Origin: Girardinichthys multiradiatus
Taxonomy: Eukaryota > Chordata > Actinopteri > Cyprinodontiformes > Goodeidae
Direction of reading: 5' to 3'
DNA length: 64,000 nucleotides
Assembly (NCBI RefSeq): GCF_021462225.1
Contig: NC_061804.1
Coordinates: 10,224,740-10,288,739 of the forward strand
The position numbers and the translations under genes are program-made. A model generated the notes under the pieces. That model was not told the DNA's origin. It saw nothing but the letters and a program-made list of their open reading frames with translations, and ran no database searches. Position 1 is the first letter of the stretch. Each line of letters begins with the position of its first letter. Below are positions 1-10,690 of this stretch, one piece after another.

Positions 1-199
1 GGGAGCCTGGCATCACCGGCTGCACATAAAATGTAGAAACAATTTTAAAAAAAGAAGAAACTGACAAGTTTTCACATGGACGAAAATTTAAAAGCCGTGT
101 GGCTTTTTCTTTTAACGAATAAAAAATCTTTTCTAATTAAAGTCTTTGAAAATGAAAAGGAAAACATTAAATGTTGCAGCAAATAAGTCAGGGAGAAAG

Positions 200-670
200 T
201 TATGTTTAAAGCAAAGTTAGCTTCTACAACAATATCCCAAGCTTTGAACACCATCCACACCAAAACACATGGGGCCGGAGGAGCTGAAGAGGCCTACAGC
301 TCAGGTGGGAGAACAGTTTACAAGTTAATTCTAAACAAATCTGCTCTTTATGGAAGAGCCATTGCTTCATGCCATGTAGGGAATACAACAAACATGTGGA
401 AGAAGTTCTGATCAGATGAGACCAAAAAGGTCTACACGCAAAATGCTCATCAACCTCAACATACCACTGTAAAACAGGGTGGTGGCAGCATCAGGCTGTG
501 GGAATACTTTTATTCTGCAGCGACAGGGAAGGAATTGTCAAAAACCAATATTAGGATCTACTTTGTGTTGGTCTATCACAGAAAATCTCAATTAAAAGAA
601 GAAGTCTGTGGCTATAATATGACAAAATGTGAAAACGTTCAAGGGGTATGAAAACATTTGCAAGGCCCTT
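200..670 (+). mobile_element. Decayed Tc1-like transposon, 3' part (family 1)
   Basis: A relic of a Tc1/mariner element, with no intact frame. About 260-560 resembles Tc1 transposase DNA: the stretch reading 'agaagttctgatcagatgag' corresponds to the region before the first catalytic Asp, and 'gtggtggcagcatcaggctg' to the conserved GGGS segment. The right end, about 600-668, has the 'aaggggtatgaaaacatttg' signature of this family's terminal repeat. The same family recurs on the minus strand at 54,960-55,690. The left boundary is uncertain. Confidence 0.7.
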
Positions 671-2039
671 TAAAAAGTATTAGAAAGGGAAGGCTCTAAG
701 TCCCAGTCCTCCACCCAGCTACATGCAGGCCTTGGCTCAACAAAGCCTGTCAAATATTAAGCAGCATGTGGAGATAAAAACAATACAAACAGGAAAAAAA
801 CCACATGGCCTGAGACGGAACAAGGCGAGAGGAAAATAAAAATGAAATAGCTGGCAGAAGGTAGACTGTATGTACTGTACCCTCAGAGGTGGCATGCAGC
901 CCAGACGGGCAAGCTGCCAAATCTTCTGTACAACAAACACAGGGAGAGTGAGACAGAAGGGCAGAAGACAGGCAGAGGGTGAGAGACGCAGAGAGCTAGG
1001 CAGTGGCGTCAGAAAAGCTCTACATCCACGACATGCCGCGCATACCAAGCCTCTCGCCTCAATTCCTCAACATTTAGCCTTTTGTGAAGCGAGCTGGTGG
1101 AGTACGGCGACAGTGGTGGGGGGGGGGGGGGGGGGGGGGGGGGGGCTCAAAGCTGTGGGTTCTGGGACTCAGAGAAGTGTCGTCATTACAAAGAGACAAG
1201 ATAAAAATCGAGATGTGGTGTCAGACCGAGAATCAGCTCTGAGAGTCAAACGGTGGAGGCGGAGGAGAAGAAAAGACATGAAAAGGCACAAAAAAACAAA
1301 AATAAGGGGAAAAACAACAAAAACTATCAAAGCAGATCTGTCTCTGCACTGTCTCTTCCCTAACCGTCGCCCGTCTTGACAGAAGCGCTCAGTTTGCCTT
1401 TTACTCCAGACCAAAGCGCAGATGAATCAACGGTGATGTGTGCAACAGTACAGGTTTATGTCGCACATTGAGACAGCCTTGCATGGAAAGAGGAAAGAAA
1501 AAGTTTGTGCACTTGCTGCCACTGTTGCTAAAAATACATTGCCCACATCTTCCGCTCGGTTGCCTCTCTCATGGTGGAGTATGTGGTTCTTCCTAGAGTT
1601 TTCACAATTCTTTTTCCACTTGATCACCAAACACCAGAGTTTCATTCAGTGACCGCAGATTTAAACTCCGACTCATTCTTAACCTGTTGATATAACAGGA
1701 CATTTTAAAGAATCTGCTTTTGCTGGTTATATGTTGACCTAAAGATCACTGTGATGGAGTCAGAGCCCAGAATGTTTCACACTGAAAATCTGACACACAA
1801 AAATTATTTTTTCTTACCTGGTGGGAAAAAACAAAGTAGCTGAAATTTGCAGCATCAAGGCTACAATTAAATGTATCGATTTTTATATAGTAAATGCTAA
1901 AAGAAAAAACTTGACATGGAAGGAAATGATTGTTTAAAAAAAAAACATGAAACTAGTATTTAATTAGTATTTGCTTTCCAATGCAAAATACAGAAGTTCA
2001 CACTTTTATTTTGTCTTTGACTGCTGGTTGCAAGAAGTT
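671..2039. other. Non-coding stretch with a poly-G tract
   Basis: No gene is supported. The only distinctive feature is the G-run at 1,118-1,145. The 169-codon open frame that crosses it is made open by the homopolymer and by purine-rich low-complexity sequence after it, and shows no domain. Confidence 0.5.
1118..1145. repeat. Poly-G homopolymer (28 G)
   Basis: An uninterrupted run of about 28 G residues directly after 'cagtggt'. Read length here may be unreliable, because homopolymers of this size are error-prone in sequencing and assembly. Confidence 0.9.
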
Positions 2040-2625
2040 CCTTGTTTTCAGTAATTAATTTCAAAAACTAAAACTTATTTAGTTTCATATAAGGTCCAAA
2101 AATATAAATTTATATATTAGATTATGTGTTTTTTAAACCAAGTGATTTCTTTCAAGTTTTTAATTCTTCTTATTTTGATAATAAGGGCACAGAATATTAA
2201 TATTAGAAAAGAAGAAGAATATTACATAAAGCTAATAAAAAGGCCTTTTTAAGACAGATATTATGTTATGGCTGATACAATCATGGGAAGACTGCTGACC
2301 AGACAAATGTCCAGCAGACGGTCTTTACCACCCAACACAATAAGGCCAAGCCACAAACGGTCGTTGGTGAAGAAGGTGTTTGCTCATAGAGCGCTGTATT
2401 CAAGGATATCATTGGAAAGTTTAGTGGAGGAAAAAATTGTGGTTGGAAAGGGTGCATAAGCAACAATGGTAACCACGGCCACGAGCAGTAATTTATAGAA
2501 ATGGACCCCTGACCAAGTACTCAATGCAGATATTGTTTAGTTCATGGACATACTTTTCACTAGGACCACATTTCTGCATGAAAAATAAGATTTTTTATTT
2601 ATCTAATGTAATATGCTAACAGACG
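2040..2625. mobile_element. Tc1-like relic (family 2) with inverted terminal segment
   Basis: From 2,040 to about 2,480 the plus strand follows the left end and early coding part of a Tc1-like family that occurs at least four more times here (20,600; 30,530; 30,800; 52,075). Landmarks are 'gaatattacataaagctaat' and 'atcatgggaagactgctgac'. From about 2,505 to 2,625 the left-end sequence appears again on the opposite strand, giving a fold-back. No functional frame remains. Confidence 0.6.
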
Positions 2626-3149
2626 TCCTCTAGACTAGAAATTCAGGTACAGTTTCATAATGAAAGATCTCTTTACCAGAGATGTTTTATTCCGATCAGT
2701 GAACCCACCATACCTTAGTCCAAACGGGTCCAACTGCAGAGACAACAACACTCCTCAGAGGGGAAGTTTTTTCTAAGTGAAAAAGAGTCAACGATAGCTT
2801 TTTCAATTTCAATGAGTTGTCATTTTTGGAACTCTAACAGTTAAGGCAAGGGTTTACTTACTATACAAGGAATAAACACAGAGAGACAGTAATGCTCATT
2901 AGGCGAACTATGCCAATTGGTAATAATTAAAAAAATCTAAACTTTTTAATAGTTTATCATCATTTTGAGATAGTTGTGAAATACTGTTTAAGTGCAGAGT
3001 TGCGTAACACTGACTGCTTTCTCCTACACATACAGTGTGAAGTTGCCTCTGGTCCTGATATAAATAATTAATGGACAATCACAGAATGGCTTCTTATAGT
3101 TATTCCTTTGTAGTTACAATAGCTCAATAAATGATTTACCAATCTAACA
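2626..3149. other. Non-coding, no recognised feature
   Basis: AT-rich sequence between the Tc1-like fold-back and LINE copy A. I recognise no gene, RNA or repeat in it. Confidence 0.4.
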
Positions 3150-5037
3150 CATGTCCTGGGCCGTCCCCTGGGCCTCCTCCCGGTGGGACGTGCCTGGAAC
3201 ACCTCCCGAGGAAGGCGTCCAGGAGGCATCCGGTATAGATGCCCGAGCCACCTCAACTGGCTCCTCTCGATATGGAGGAGTAGCGGCTCTACTCTGAGCC
3301 CCTCCCGGATGGCCGAGCTCCTCACCCTATCTCTAAGGGAGTGCCCGGTCACCCTACGGAGGAAGCTCATTTCCGCCGCTTGTATCCGGGATCTCGTTCT
3401 TTCAGTCATGATCCAAAGTTCATGGCCATAGGTGAGGGTAGGAACGTAGATCGACCGTTAAATCGAGAGCTTCGCTTTTCGGCTCAGCTCTCTCTTCACC
3501 ACAATGGACCGGCACAGCGCCCCCATTACTGTGGCAGCCGCACCGATCCGTCTGTCGATCTCCCATTCTATTCTTCCCCCACTCGTGAACAAGATACTTA
3601 AACTCCTCCACTTGAGGCAGGAACTCCCCTCCAACCTGAAGAGGACAAGCCACCCTTTTCCAGTCGAGAACCATGGCCTCGGACTTGGAGGAGCTGATCT
3701 TCATCCCAGCCGCTTTACACTCGGCTGCGAACCGCCAGGTCTTGGCTAGAGGGAGTATGCAGGACCACGTCATCTGCAAAAAGAAGAGGCGAAATCCACT
3801 GGTCCCCAAACCAGACCCCCTCCGGCCCTTGGCTGCGCCTAGAAATCCTGTCCATAAAAGTTATGAACAGGACTGGTGACAAAGGCCAGCCCTGCCGGAG
3901 TCCAACATGCACCGGGAACAGGTCCGACTTAGTGCCGGCAATGCGGACCAAACTCCGCTTGTACAGAGATTGGATGGCCCCTAGTAAAGGGCCCCCGATT
4001 CCATACTCCTGGAGCACCCCCCCCAGGGCATCACGAGGGACACAGTCGAATGCTTTCTCCAGGTCCACAAAACACAGGTGGACCGGTTGGGCAAACTCCC
4101 ATGAACCCTCAAGTACCCTGTAGAGGGTATAGAGCTGGTCCAGTGTTCCACGGCCGGGACGGAAACCACACTGCTCCTCCTGAAGCCGGGATTCGACTAT
4201 CGGCCGGACTCTCCTCTCCAATTCCCTGGCGTAGGCCTTACCAGGGAGGCTGAGGAGTGTGATCCCTCTGTAGATGGAACACACCCTCCGGTCACCCTTC
4301 TTATGTAGGGGGACCACCACCCCAGTCTGCCAATCCAAAGGCACTGTCCCCATCCGCCACGCAATGTTGAAGAGGCGTGTCAACCACGACAGCCCCACAA
4401 TATCCAAAGACTTGAGGTACTCAGGGCGGATCTCATCCAACCCCGAAGCCCTGCCACCGCGGAGCTTTTTAAGCACCTTGGTGACTTCAGCTTGGTTGAT
4501 GAAAGAGTCCAACCCAGAGTCCCCAGCCTCTGTTTCCACCAGGGAATGCGTGATGGCAGGGTTGAGGAGATCCTCGAAGTATTCCTTCCACCGACTGATA
4601 ATGAGCCCAGTCGAGGTCAGCAGCTCCCCACCCCCACTGTAAACAGTGTTGGCGAAGCACTGATTCCCCCTCCTGAGGCGCCGGACGGTATGCCAGAATC
4701 GCTTCGAGGCCAACCGGTAGTCCTTCTCCATGGCCTCACCGAACTCCTCCCAGGTCCGAGTTTTTGCCTCTGCCACCGCCCGGGCCGCGGCACGCTTGGC
4801 CCCACGGTACCCGTCAGCTGCCTCAGGAGTCCCACAAGCCAACCACAGCCAATAGGACTCCTTCTTCAGCTTGACAGCATCCCTTACTGCCGGTGTCCAC
4901 CACCGGGTTCTGGGATTGCCGCCGCGACAGGCACCGCGGACCTTACGGCCGCAGCTACGGGCAGCAGCATCGACAATAGATGCGGAGAACATGGTCCACT
5001 CGGACTCTATGTCTCCAACATCCCTCGGAATCTGGTC
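3150..5037 (-). pseudogene. Reverse transcriptase region of RTE LINE copy A
   Basis: The frame stays open for about 440 codons (from 5,058 down to 3,715). In order it holds the linker after the endonuclease; RT motifs around GVVVPLHKKGDRRVCSIYRG; FRPGRGT; motif A as VDLEKAFDCVPRD; motif B as GLRQGWPLSPVLF, where Trp replaces the usual Cys; and motif C as LLFADDVV. It then breaks at the sequence for SQDLAVRSRV-stop. Downstream coding resumes in other frames: GMKISSSKSEAMVL, a shortened EEFKYL region, then MTERTRSRIQAAEMSFLRR and GHLYRMPPGRLPREVF. The zinc-knuckle-like and tryptophan-rich C-terminal tail is missing. In life such a protein would nick target DNA and copy its own RNA into it. This copy cannot do so. 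The RTE clade is assigned from the layout, which resembles BovB-type elements. Confidence 0.85.
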
Positions 5038-5448
5038 CTTGAACCGCCACCTTAACATGGTGGAGGGGTTTGAGTGCTCGAATGATCCTAGAGGCTATGT
5101 TGTCTGGGGCTTAAATGCCCCTGGGAGGGTCTCCCATGGCAAACAGGCTCTAGGTGACAAAGAGTGGTTCGAGAATCCCTCATGACGACTACAAAATCGA
5201 GGCACGTGACATCGCCCGGTACGGTGGAGCCAGGGTCCCACCCTGGAGCCAGGCCTGGGGTTGGGACTCGTCGGAGAGCGCCTGGTGGCTGGGTTGCTCC
5301 CCTCGGGACCCGGCCGGTCCAAGCCCGAACGGGAGACGCAAGACCATCCCCCAGTGGGCCCACCACTTGCAGGGGGAACCGTGAGGCACCGGTGCAAAGA
5401 GGATTGGGTGGCGGACGAAGGTGGAGAGCTTGGCGGCACGATCCCCGG
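5038..5448 (+). other. 5' UTR of RTE LINE copy A
   Basis: GC-rich leader from the inversion junction to the probable start codon. It opens with a short hairpin-capable motif, 'ccaccttaacatggtgg' (5,047-5,063), and holds the conserved 'ggcttaaatgcccctggg' and 'ccctggagccaggcctgggg' blocks, both also found in copy B. The 5' end of this leader abuts the inverted RT arm directly. Confidence 0.75.
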
Positions 5449-6281
5449 ATGCTTAGGCTGGCTCTAGGGACGTGGAATGTCACCTCGCTGGGGGGGAAGG
5501 AGCCTGAGCTTGTGCGGGAGGTCGAGAGATATCGACTAGAAATAGTCGGGCTCGCCTCCACGCACAGCATGTGCTCTGGAACCCATCTCCTCGAGAGGGG
5601 CTGGACTCTCTTCTACTCTGGAGTGGCCCACGGGGAGAGGCGGCGGGCTGGGGTGGGTTTGCTTGTCGCCCCCCAGCTCAGCCGTCTCATGTTTACCCCA
5701 GTGGATGAGAGGGTCGCATCCCTGCGCCTTCGGGTTGGGGAGAGGTCTCTGACTATCATTTCGGCCTACGGGCCGAGTGGTAGTGCGGAGTACCCGGCCT
5801 TTTTGGCGTCCCTGATGGGGGTGCTGGATAGTGCCCCTCCTGGGGACTCCATTATTCTGCTGGGGGACTTCAACGCCCACGTGGGAAACGACAGTGACAC
5901 CTAGAGAGGCGTGATCGGGAGGAATGGCCTCCCCGATCTGAATCCGAGCGGTGTTTTGTTATTGGACTTCTGTGCTAGTCACGGATTGTCCATAATGAAC
6001 ACCATGTTCAAACATAAGGGTGTCCATCAGTGCACTTGGCACCAGGATACCCTAGGCAGGAGGTCAATGATCGACTTTCTTGTCGTATCATCAGACCTTT
6101 GGCCGCATGTTTTGGATACTCGGGTGAAGAGAGGGGCTGAGCTGTCAAGGATCCCCACCTGGTGGTGAGTTGGATCCGCTGGGAGAGGAGAAAGCCGGAC
6201 AGACTCGGCAGGCCCAAGTGCATAGTGAGGGTCTGCTGGGAACGTCTGGCGGACCCCTTGGCCAGGGATGTATTCAACTCT
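5449..6281 (+). pseudogene. APE-type endonuclease region of RTE LINE copy A
   Basis: The start at 5,449 is chosen because [16 protein letters not shown] opens the apurinic-type endonuclease fold (Asn in the first motif), as in copy B at 8,111. The catalytic motif [12 protein letters not shown] is present near residue 140. An in-frame TAG at 5,902 replaces the Trp codon seen in copy B, and a 1-nt deletion near 6,147 destroys the TDHHLVVS motif, whose His is catalytic. Sequence identity with copy B stops at 6,281. The enzyme would have made the target nick that primes reverse transcription. This copy is inactive. Confidence 0.85.
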
Positions 6282-7597
6282 CAGATTTATTGTTACCTAA
6301 ATATTACATAAGATACAGCTGATATATTTACTCTGAATAGATTGTGTAGAAAAAAAGCTCTTGTAATATGTTTAATTAGTTTTTAATCAGTTTCCAGAGG
6401 ATTTTCAGATATTTTCATCAGAAATCTTCATCACTGTATTTTCAGTGATGCAGAAAGAGAGACAGATATGTAACTTTGACTTTACAAGGAAATTTTTTTC
6501 TGAGACAACACAGAATAACATAGTTTGCAATTTTTTTAATACTATTTAAAAAAAACAAAAAACTGGGGTTAGCTGAAATTGATATTGGCAGATCAGAGCT
6601 TTACAAAATCAGTGATCGGTGCATAGGGATCAAACATCTGGAAATAGTCATGCTGTTTGAGGTTTGTAGGAGTTGGCAACTATTTATATATAAATATATA
6701 TATATATATATAAATAAATAAATAAAACTGTATAACAGTTCTAGAATAGATGCCTCAAAATTAAACACATCAGAGGAAAATGTCTACAGTAACTGGGGAC
6801 ACAGACATAATGATTTGTAAACCATTTGACTTCTGTTGCTTCGTCCGTTCTGCTCTGACAAGTGATGTGTGTGTGTGTGTGTGTTTGTGTGTGTGTTGTC
6901 ACGTTTGCGCAGTGAGGATTGTGAAAACGGCGTGTAATTTAAAAATAAACAGTGAATATTTGTTCAGAGCAACTTCTGCTTTTGACACACTGAGCTGTGT
7001 GCTGAGCCAATTCACTGGCACAGCATGAGTTTGTCATTCATCTTTGTCATAAACATAGCAAGGCTGTCAGCATCAGTGTCAGTCACTGTTAAACTGCTGG
7101 TGAGACACAAACAAACAAATGATTCCTGTGATTAATCTCCTCAGAATTCTGGATTGAGAAGTAGGCGGATTGGGGATGTGGTTGTATCCCAATCACGACA
7201 ATTTAAACGCTTTAATGTTGATATTAAGCCATTAAAATCTGTGGGAAAACACTGACAGCCAGATTTAGAGCTTGTAAGAGAGGAGAAGGGGTTAAATCAT
7301 TGGTTTTCAGGGTTTTGATAGACCCATATGGAAGAGAAGTAGGTAACCATAAGACACTTAAAAAACAAATCATTAAAACAGAGTAGGCCTGCATCATAAT
7401 GGGGTTCAAAACCTGACACAACACTGATTTACTGGTTTCTACTAATAAATGTAGGGACCAAACCAGTGCAGAAGACTTTTACATGTTAGGAGTTGGGGAA
7501 TGTTTCGTGCCAAAGGAGTAGGACAGAATTAGACCTGAGTGGACATGTGTTTGGTTTGGGTCGTGATGGTATCAGAATGGCTCCTCCTTGAACTGCC
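6282..7597. other. Spacer between LINE copies, with microsatellites
   Basis: AT-rich DNA between copies A and B. It contains a (TA)n/(TAAA)n tract at about 6,688-6,725 and a (TG)n tract at about 6,866-6,897. A short piece at about 6,570-6,640 ('gatattggcagatcagagct') looks like the edge of a dispersed hAT/MITE-like repeat, with related pieces near 26,105 and 59,985. No gene is supported. Confidence 0.5.
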
Positions 7598-7690
7598 ACG
7601 GCCGCAGCTACAGGCAGCAGCATCGACAATAGATGCGGAGAACATGGTTCACTCGGACTCTATGTCTCCAACATCCCTCGGAATCTGGTC
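7598..7690 (-). repeat. Inverted RT fragment fused to LINE B 5' UTR
   Basis: These 93 bp match 4,945-5,037 of copy A with two differences by eye, and both copies continue into the same 5' UTR at the same base. Both carry 'ctcggaatctgg' where copy B's own RT region reads a G-rich version. This suggests a common origin of the junction rather than two independent events. Confidence 0.8.
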
Positions 7691-8110
7691 CTTGAACCGC
7701 CACCTTAACATGGTGGAGGGGTTTGAGTGCTCAAATGATCCTAGAGGCTATGTTGTCTGGGGCCTAAATGCCCCTGGTAGGGTTTCCCATGGTAAACAGG
7801 CTCTAGGTGATAGGTCAGACAAAGAGCGGTTCAAAAATCCCTCATGAGGACAAAAATATCGAGGCACGTGACGTCGCCCAGTACGGCGGAGCCTGGGTCC
7901 CACCCTGGAGCCAGGCCTGGGGTCGGGACTCGCCGGAGAGCGCCTGGTGGCCGGGTTGCTCCTCGCGGGACTCGGCCGGGCCAAGCCCAAATGAGAGACG
8001 CGAGGCCATCCCCCAGTGGGCCTACCATCTGCAGCGGGAACCATGAGGGACCAGTGCAAAGAGGATTGGGTGGCGGACGAAGGTGGAGACCTCAGTCGCC
8101 CGATCCCCGG

Positions 8111-8950
8111 ATGCTTAGGCTGGCTCTAGGGATGTGGAATGTCACCTCGCTGGGGGGGAAGGAGCCTGAGCTTGTGCGGGAGGTCGAGAGATATCGACTA
8201 GAAATAGTCGGACTCGCCTCCACGCACAGCGTGGGCTCTGGAACCCGTCTCCTTGAGAGGGGTTGGACTCTCTTCTACTCTGGAGTGACCCATGGGGAGA
8301 GGCGGGGGGTTGGCGTGGGTTTGCTTGTTGCCCCCCAGCTCAGCTGTCTCGTGTTGGGGTTTACCCCAGTGGATGAGAGGGTCGTATCCCTGCGCCTTCG
8401 GGTTGGGGATAGGTCTCTGACTGTCGTCTCGGACTATGGGCCGAGCGGTAGTGCGGAGTACCCAGCCTTCTTGGTGTCCCTGTCAGGGGTGCTGGATAGT
8501 GCCCCTCCCGGGGACTCCATTATTCTGCTGGGGGACTTCAACGCCCACGTGGGAAATGACGGTGACACCTGGAGAGGCGTGATCGGGAGGAATGGCCTCC
8601 CCGATCTGAATCCGAGTGGTGTTTTGTTATTGGACTTCTGTGCTAGTCACGGATTGTCCATAATGAACACCATGTTCAAACATAAGGGTGTCCATCAGTG
8701 CACTTAGCACCAGGACACCCTAGGCAGGAGGTCGATGATCGACTTTATTGTCGTATCATCAGACCTTCGGCCGCATGTTTTGGACACTTGGGTGAAGAGA
8801 GGGGCTGAGCTGTCCACTGATCACCACCTGGTGGTGAGTTGGATCTGCTGGAGGAGGAGAAGGCTGGACAGACTTGGCAGGCCCAAGCGCATAGTGAGGG
8901 TGTGCTGGGAACGCCTGGCGGAGCCCTCGGCCAGGTATGTATTCAACTCC
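8111..8950 (+). pseudogene. APE-type endonuclease region of RTE LINE copy B
   Basis: Starts at the ATG of [16 protein letters not shown], the same place as in copy A. An upstream ATG at 7,844 is in frame but lies in the GC-rich leader. Motifs in order: WNV (residue 8 on), [37 protein letters not shown], and TDHHLVVSW with the catalytic His intact. One lesion interrupts it: TAG at 8,705 where copy A has a Trp codon, a G-to-A change. The protein would have nicked the target DNA for target-primed reverse transcription. It reads on in the same frame into the RT region. Confidence 0.85.
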
Positions 8951-10690
8951 CACCTCCGGGAGAGCTTTGACCAGATCCCAGGGGATGTTGGAGACATAGA
9001 GTCCGAGTGGACCATGTTCTCCGCATCTATTGTCGATGCTGCTGCCCGTAGCTGCGGCTGTAAGGTCTGCGGTGCCTGTCGCAGCGGCAATCCCAGAACC
9101 CGGTGGTGGAAACCGGCAGTAAGGGATGCTGTCAAGCTGAAGAAGGAGTCCTATCGACTGTGGTTGGCTTGTGGGACTCCTGAGGTGGCTGACGGGTACC
9201 GTGAGGCCAAGCGTGCTGTGGTCCGGGCTGTGGCAGAGGCAAAAACTCGGGCCTGGGAGGAATTCGGTGAGGCCATGGAGAAGGACTACCGGTTGGCCTC
9301 GAAGCGATTCTTGCAAACCGTCCGGCGCCTCAGGAGGGGGAAGCAGTGCTTCGCCAACACTGTTTATAGTGGGGGTGGGAGACTGCTGACCTCGACTGAG
9401 GACATTATCGGGCGGTGGAAGGAGTACTTCGAGGATCTCCTCAATCCTGCCATCACGCATTCCGTGGTGGAAACAGAGGTCGGGGACTCGGGGTTGAACT
9501 CTTTCATCACCAAGGCTGAAGTCACAGAGATGGTTAAAAGGCTCCGCGGTGGCAAGGCTTCGGGGATGGATGAGATCCGCCCTGAGTACCTCAAATCTCT
9601 GGATGTTGTTGGGCTGTCATGGTTGACACGCCTCTTCAACATTGCGTGGCGGTCGGGGACAGTGCCTCTGGACTGGCAGCCTTAGGTGGTGGGGGACCGG
9701 AGGGTGTGTTCCAACTACAGAGGGATCACACTCCTCAGCCTCCCTGGTAAGACCTATGCCAGGGAATTGGAGAGGAGAGTCCGGCCGATAGTCGAACCTC
9801 GGCTTCAGGCGGAGCAGTGTGGTTTTCGTCCCGGCCGTGGAACACTGGACCAGCTCGATACCCTCCACAGCATGCTCGAGGGTTCATAGGAGTTTGCCCA
9901 ACCGGTTCACATGTGTTTTGTGGACCTGGAGAAGGCATTCGACTGTGTCCCTCGTGATGCCCTGTGGGGGGTGCTCCAGGAGTATGGAATCGGGGGCCCT
10001 TTATTAGGGGCCATCCAGTCTCTGTATGAGCGGAGCAGGAGTTTGGTTCGCATTGCCGGCACTAAGTCGGACCTGTTCCCGGTGCATGATGGACTCCTGC
10101 ATGACTGCCCTTTGTCACCGGTCCTGTTCATAACTTTTATGGACAGGATTTCTAGGCGCAGCCAAGGGCCGGAGGGGGTCTGGTTTGGGGACCAGTGGAT
10201 TTCGCCTCTTCTTTTTTGCAGATGACGTGGTCCTGCTGACCCCCTCTAGCCAAGACCTGGCGGTTCGCAGCCGAGTGTGAAGCGGCTGGGATGAAGATCA
10301 GCTCCTCCAAGACCGAGGCCATGGTTCTCGACCGGAAAAGGGTGGCTTGTCCTCTTCAGGTTGGAGGGGAGTTCCTGCCTCAAGTGGAGGAGTTTAAGTA
10401 TCTCGGGATCTTGTTCACGAGTGGGGGAAAAATGGAGCGGGAGATTGACAGACGGATCGGTGCAGCTGCCGCAGTAATGGGGGCACTGTGCCGGTCCGTT
10501 CTGTTGAAGAGAGATCTGAGCCGAAAAGCAAAGCTGTCAATTTACTGGTCGGTCTGCCCGGCCACCTCCGTAGGGTGGCCCAGGGGACGGCCCAGGACAC
10601 GCAGGAGGGACTATGTCTCTCGGCTGGCCTGGGAACGCCTTGGGCTCCACCCGGAGGAGCTGGAGGAGGTGAGATGTTGGTTCAGTAGCA
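8951..10690 (+). pseudogene. Reverse transcriptase region of RTE LINE copy B
   Basis: Continues in frame from the endonuclease. RT motifs visible are RVCSNYRGITLLSLPGK, CGFRPGRGTLDQL, CFVDLEKAFDCVPRDAL, and a damaged motif B (DGLLHDCPLSPVLF). Lesions: TAG at 9,683 together with loss of the VPLHKK segment (about 18 bp, frame kept); TAG at 9,887; an extra T near 10,210 just before the FADD motif; and the same SQDLAVRSRV-stop break as copy A (near 10,277). A deletion of about 250 bp near 10,555 joins IYWSVC to RPRGRPRT, removing the TERTRSRIQ-GHLYRMP segment that copy A keeps. Unlike A, it retains RRDYVSRLAWERLG. Confidence 0.85.

Larger units (their letters stand above)
3150..6281. mobile_element. 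RTE-clade LINE copy A, inverted into two arms
   Basis: A non-LTR retrotransposon copy split into two head-to-head arms. The left arm (about 3,150-5,037) carries the reverse transcriptase region on the minus strand. The right arm (about 5,038-6,281) carries the 5' UTR and endonuclease on the plus strand. Aligned by eye to copy B, the right arm stops at the equivalent of B 8,950 and the left arm starts at B 8,969, so the arms cover the element once with only about 18 bp missing. This is the layout expected from 5' inversion (twin priming). The 3' terminus is absent: the left arm ends just after the RPRGRPRT segment. No convincing target-site duplication is visible. Confidence 0.85.
7598..10690 (+). 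mobile_element. RTE-clade LINE copy B with inverted 5' extension
   Basis: A head-to-tail copy of the same family as copy A, with 5' UTR, endonuclease and reverse transcriptase in order. Its first 93 bp (7,598-7,690) are not 5' UTR: they are the reverse complement of its own RT-proximal region (about 8,969-9,060), joined to the UTR at the same point as in copy A. Its 3' end runs out of family similarity near 10,690, without the usual terminal short repeat. The element carries three nonsense codons, one frameshift, an 18-bp deletion and a deletion of about 250 bp, so it is dead. Confidence 0.85.

Noticed and set aside
870..1379. 169-codon open frame on the plus strand
   Set aside because: Spans a poly-G homopolymer and purine-rich low complexity, with no domain or splice context. 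The homopolymer length alone decides whether it stays open.
4492..5055. 187-codon plus-strand frame in LINE copy A
   Set aside because: Antisense shadow of the minus-strand RT arm.
3120..6300. Short 'gattta' on both sides of LINE copy A as a target-site duplication
   Set aside because: Only six bases and not placed exactly at either arm's edge. Expected by chance in AT-rich DNA.
8759..9460. 233-codon open frame on the minus strand
   Set aside because: Antisense shadow of the GC-rich LINE copy B endonuclease/RT coding region. The plus strand carries the RT motifs.
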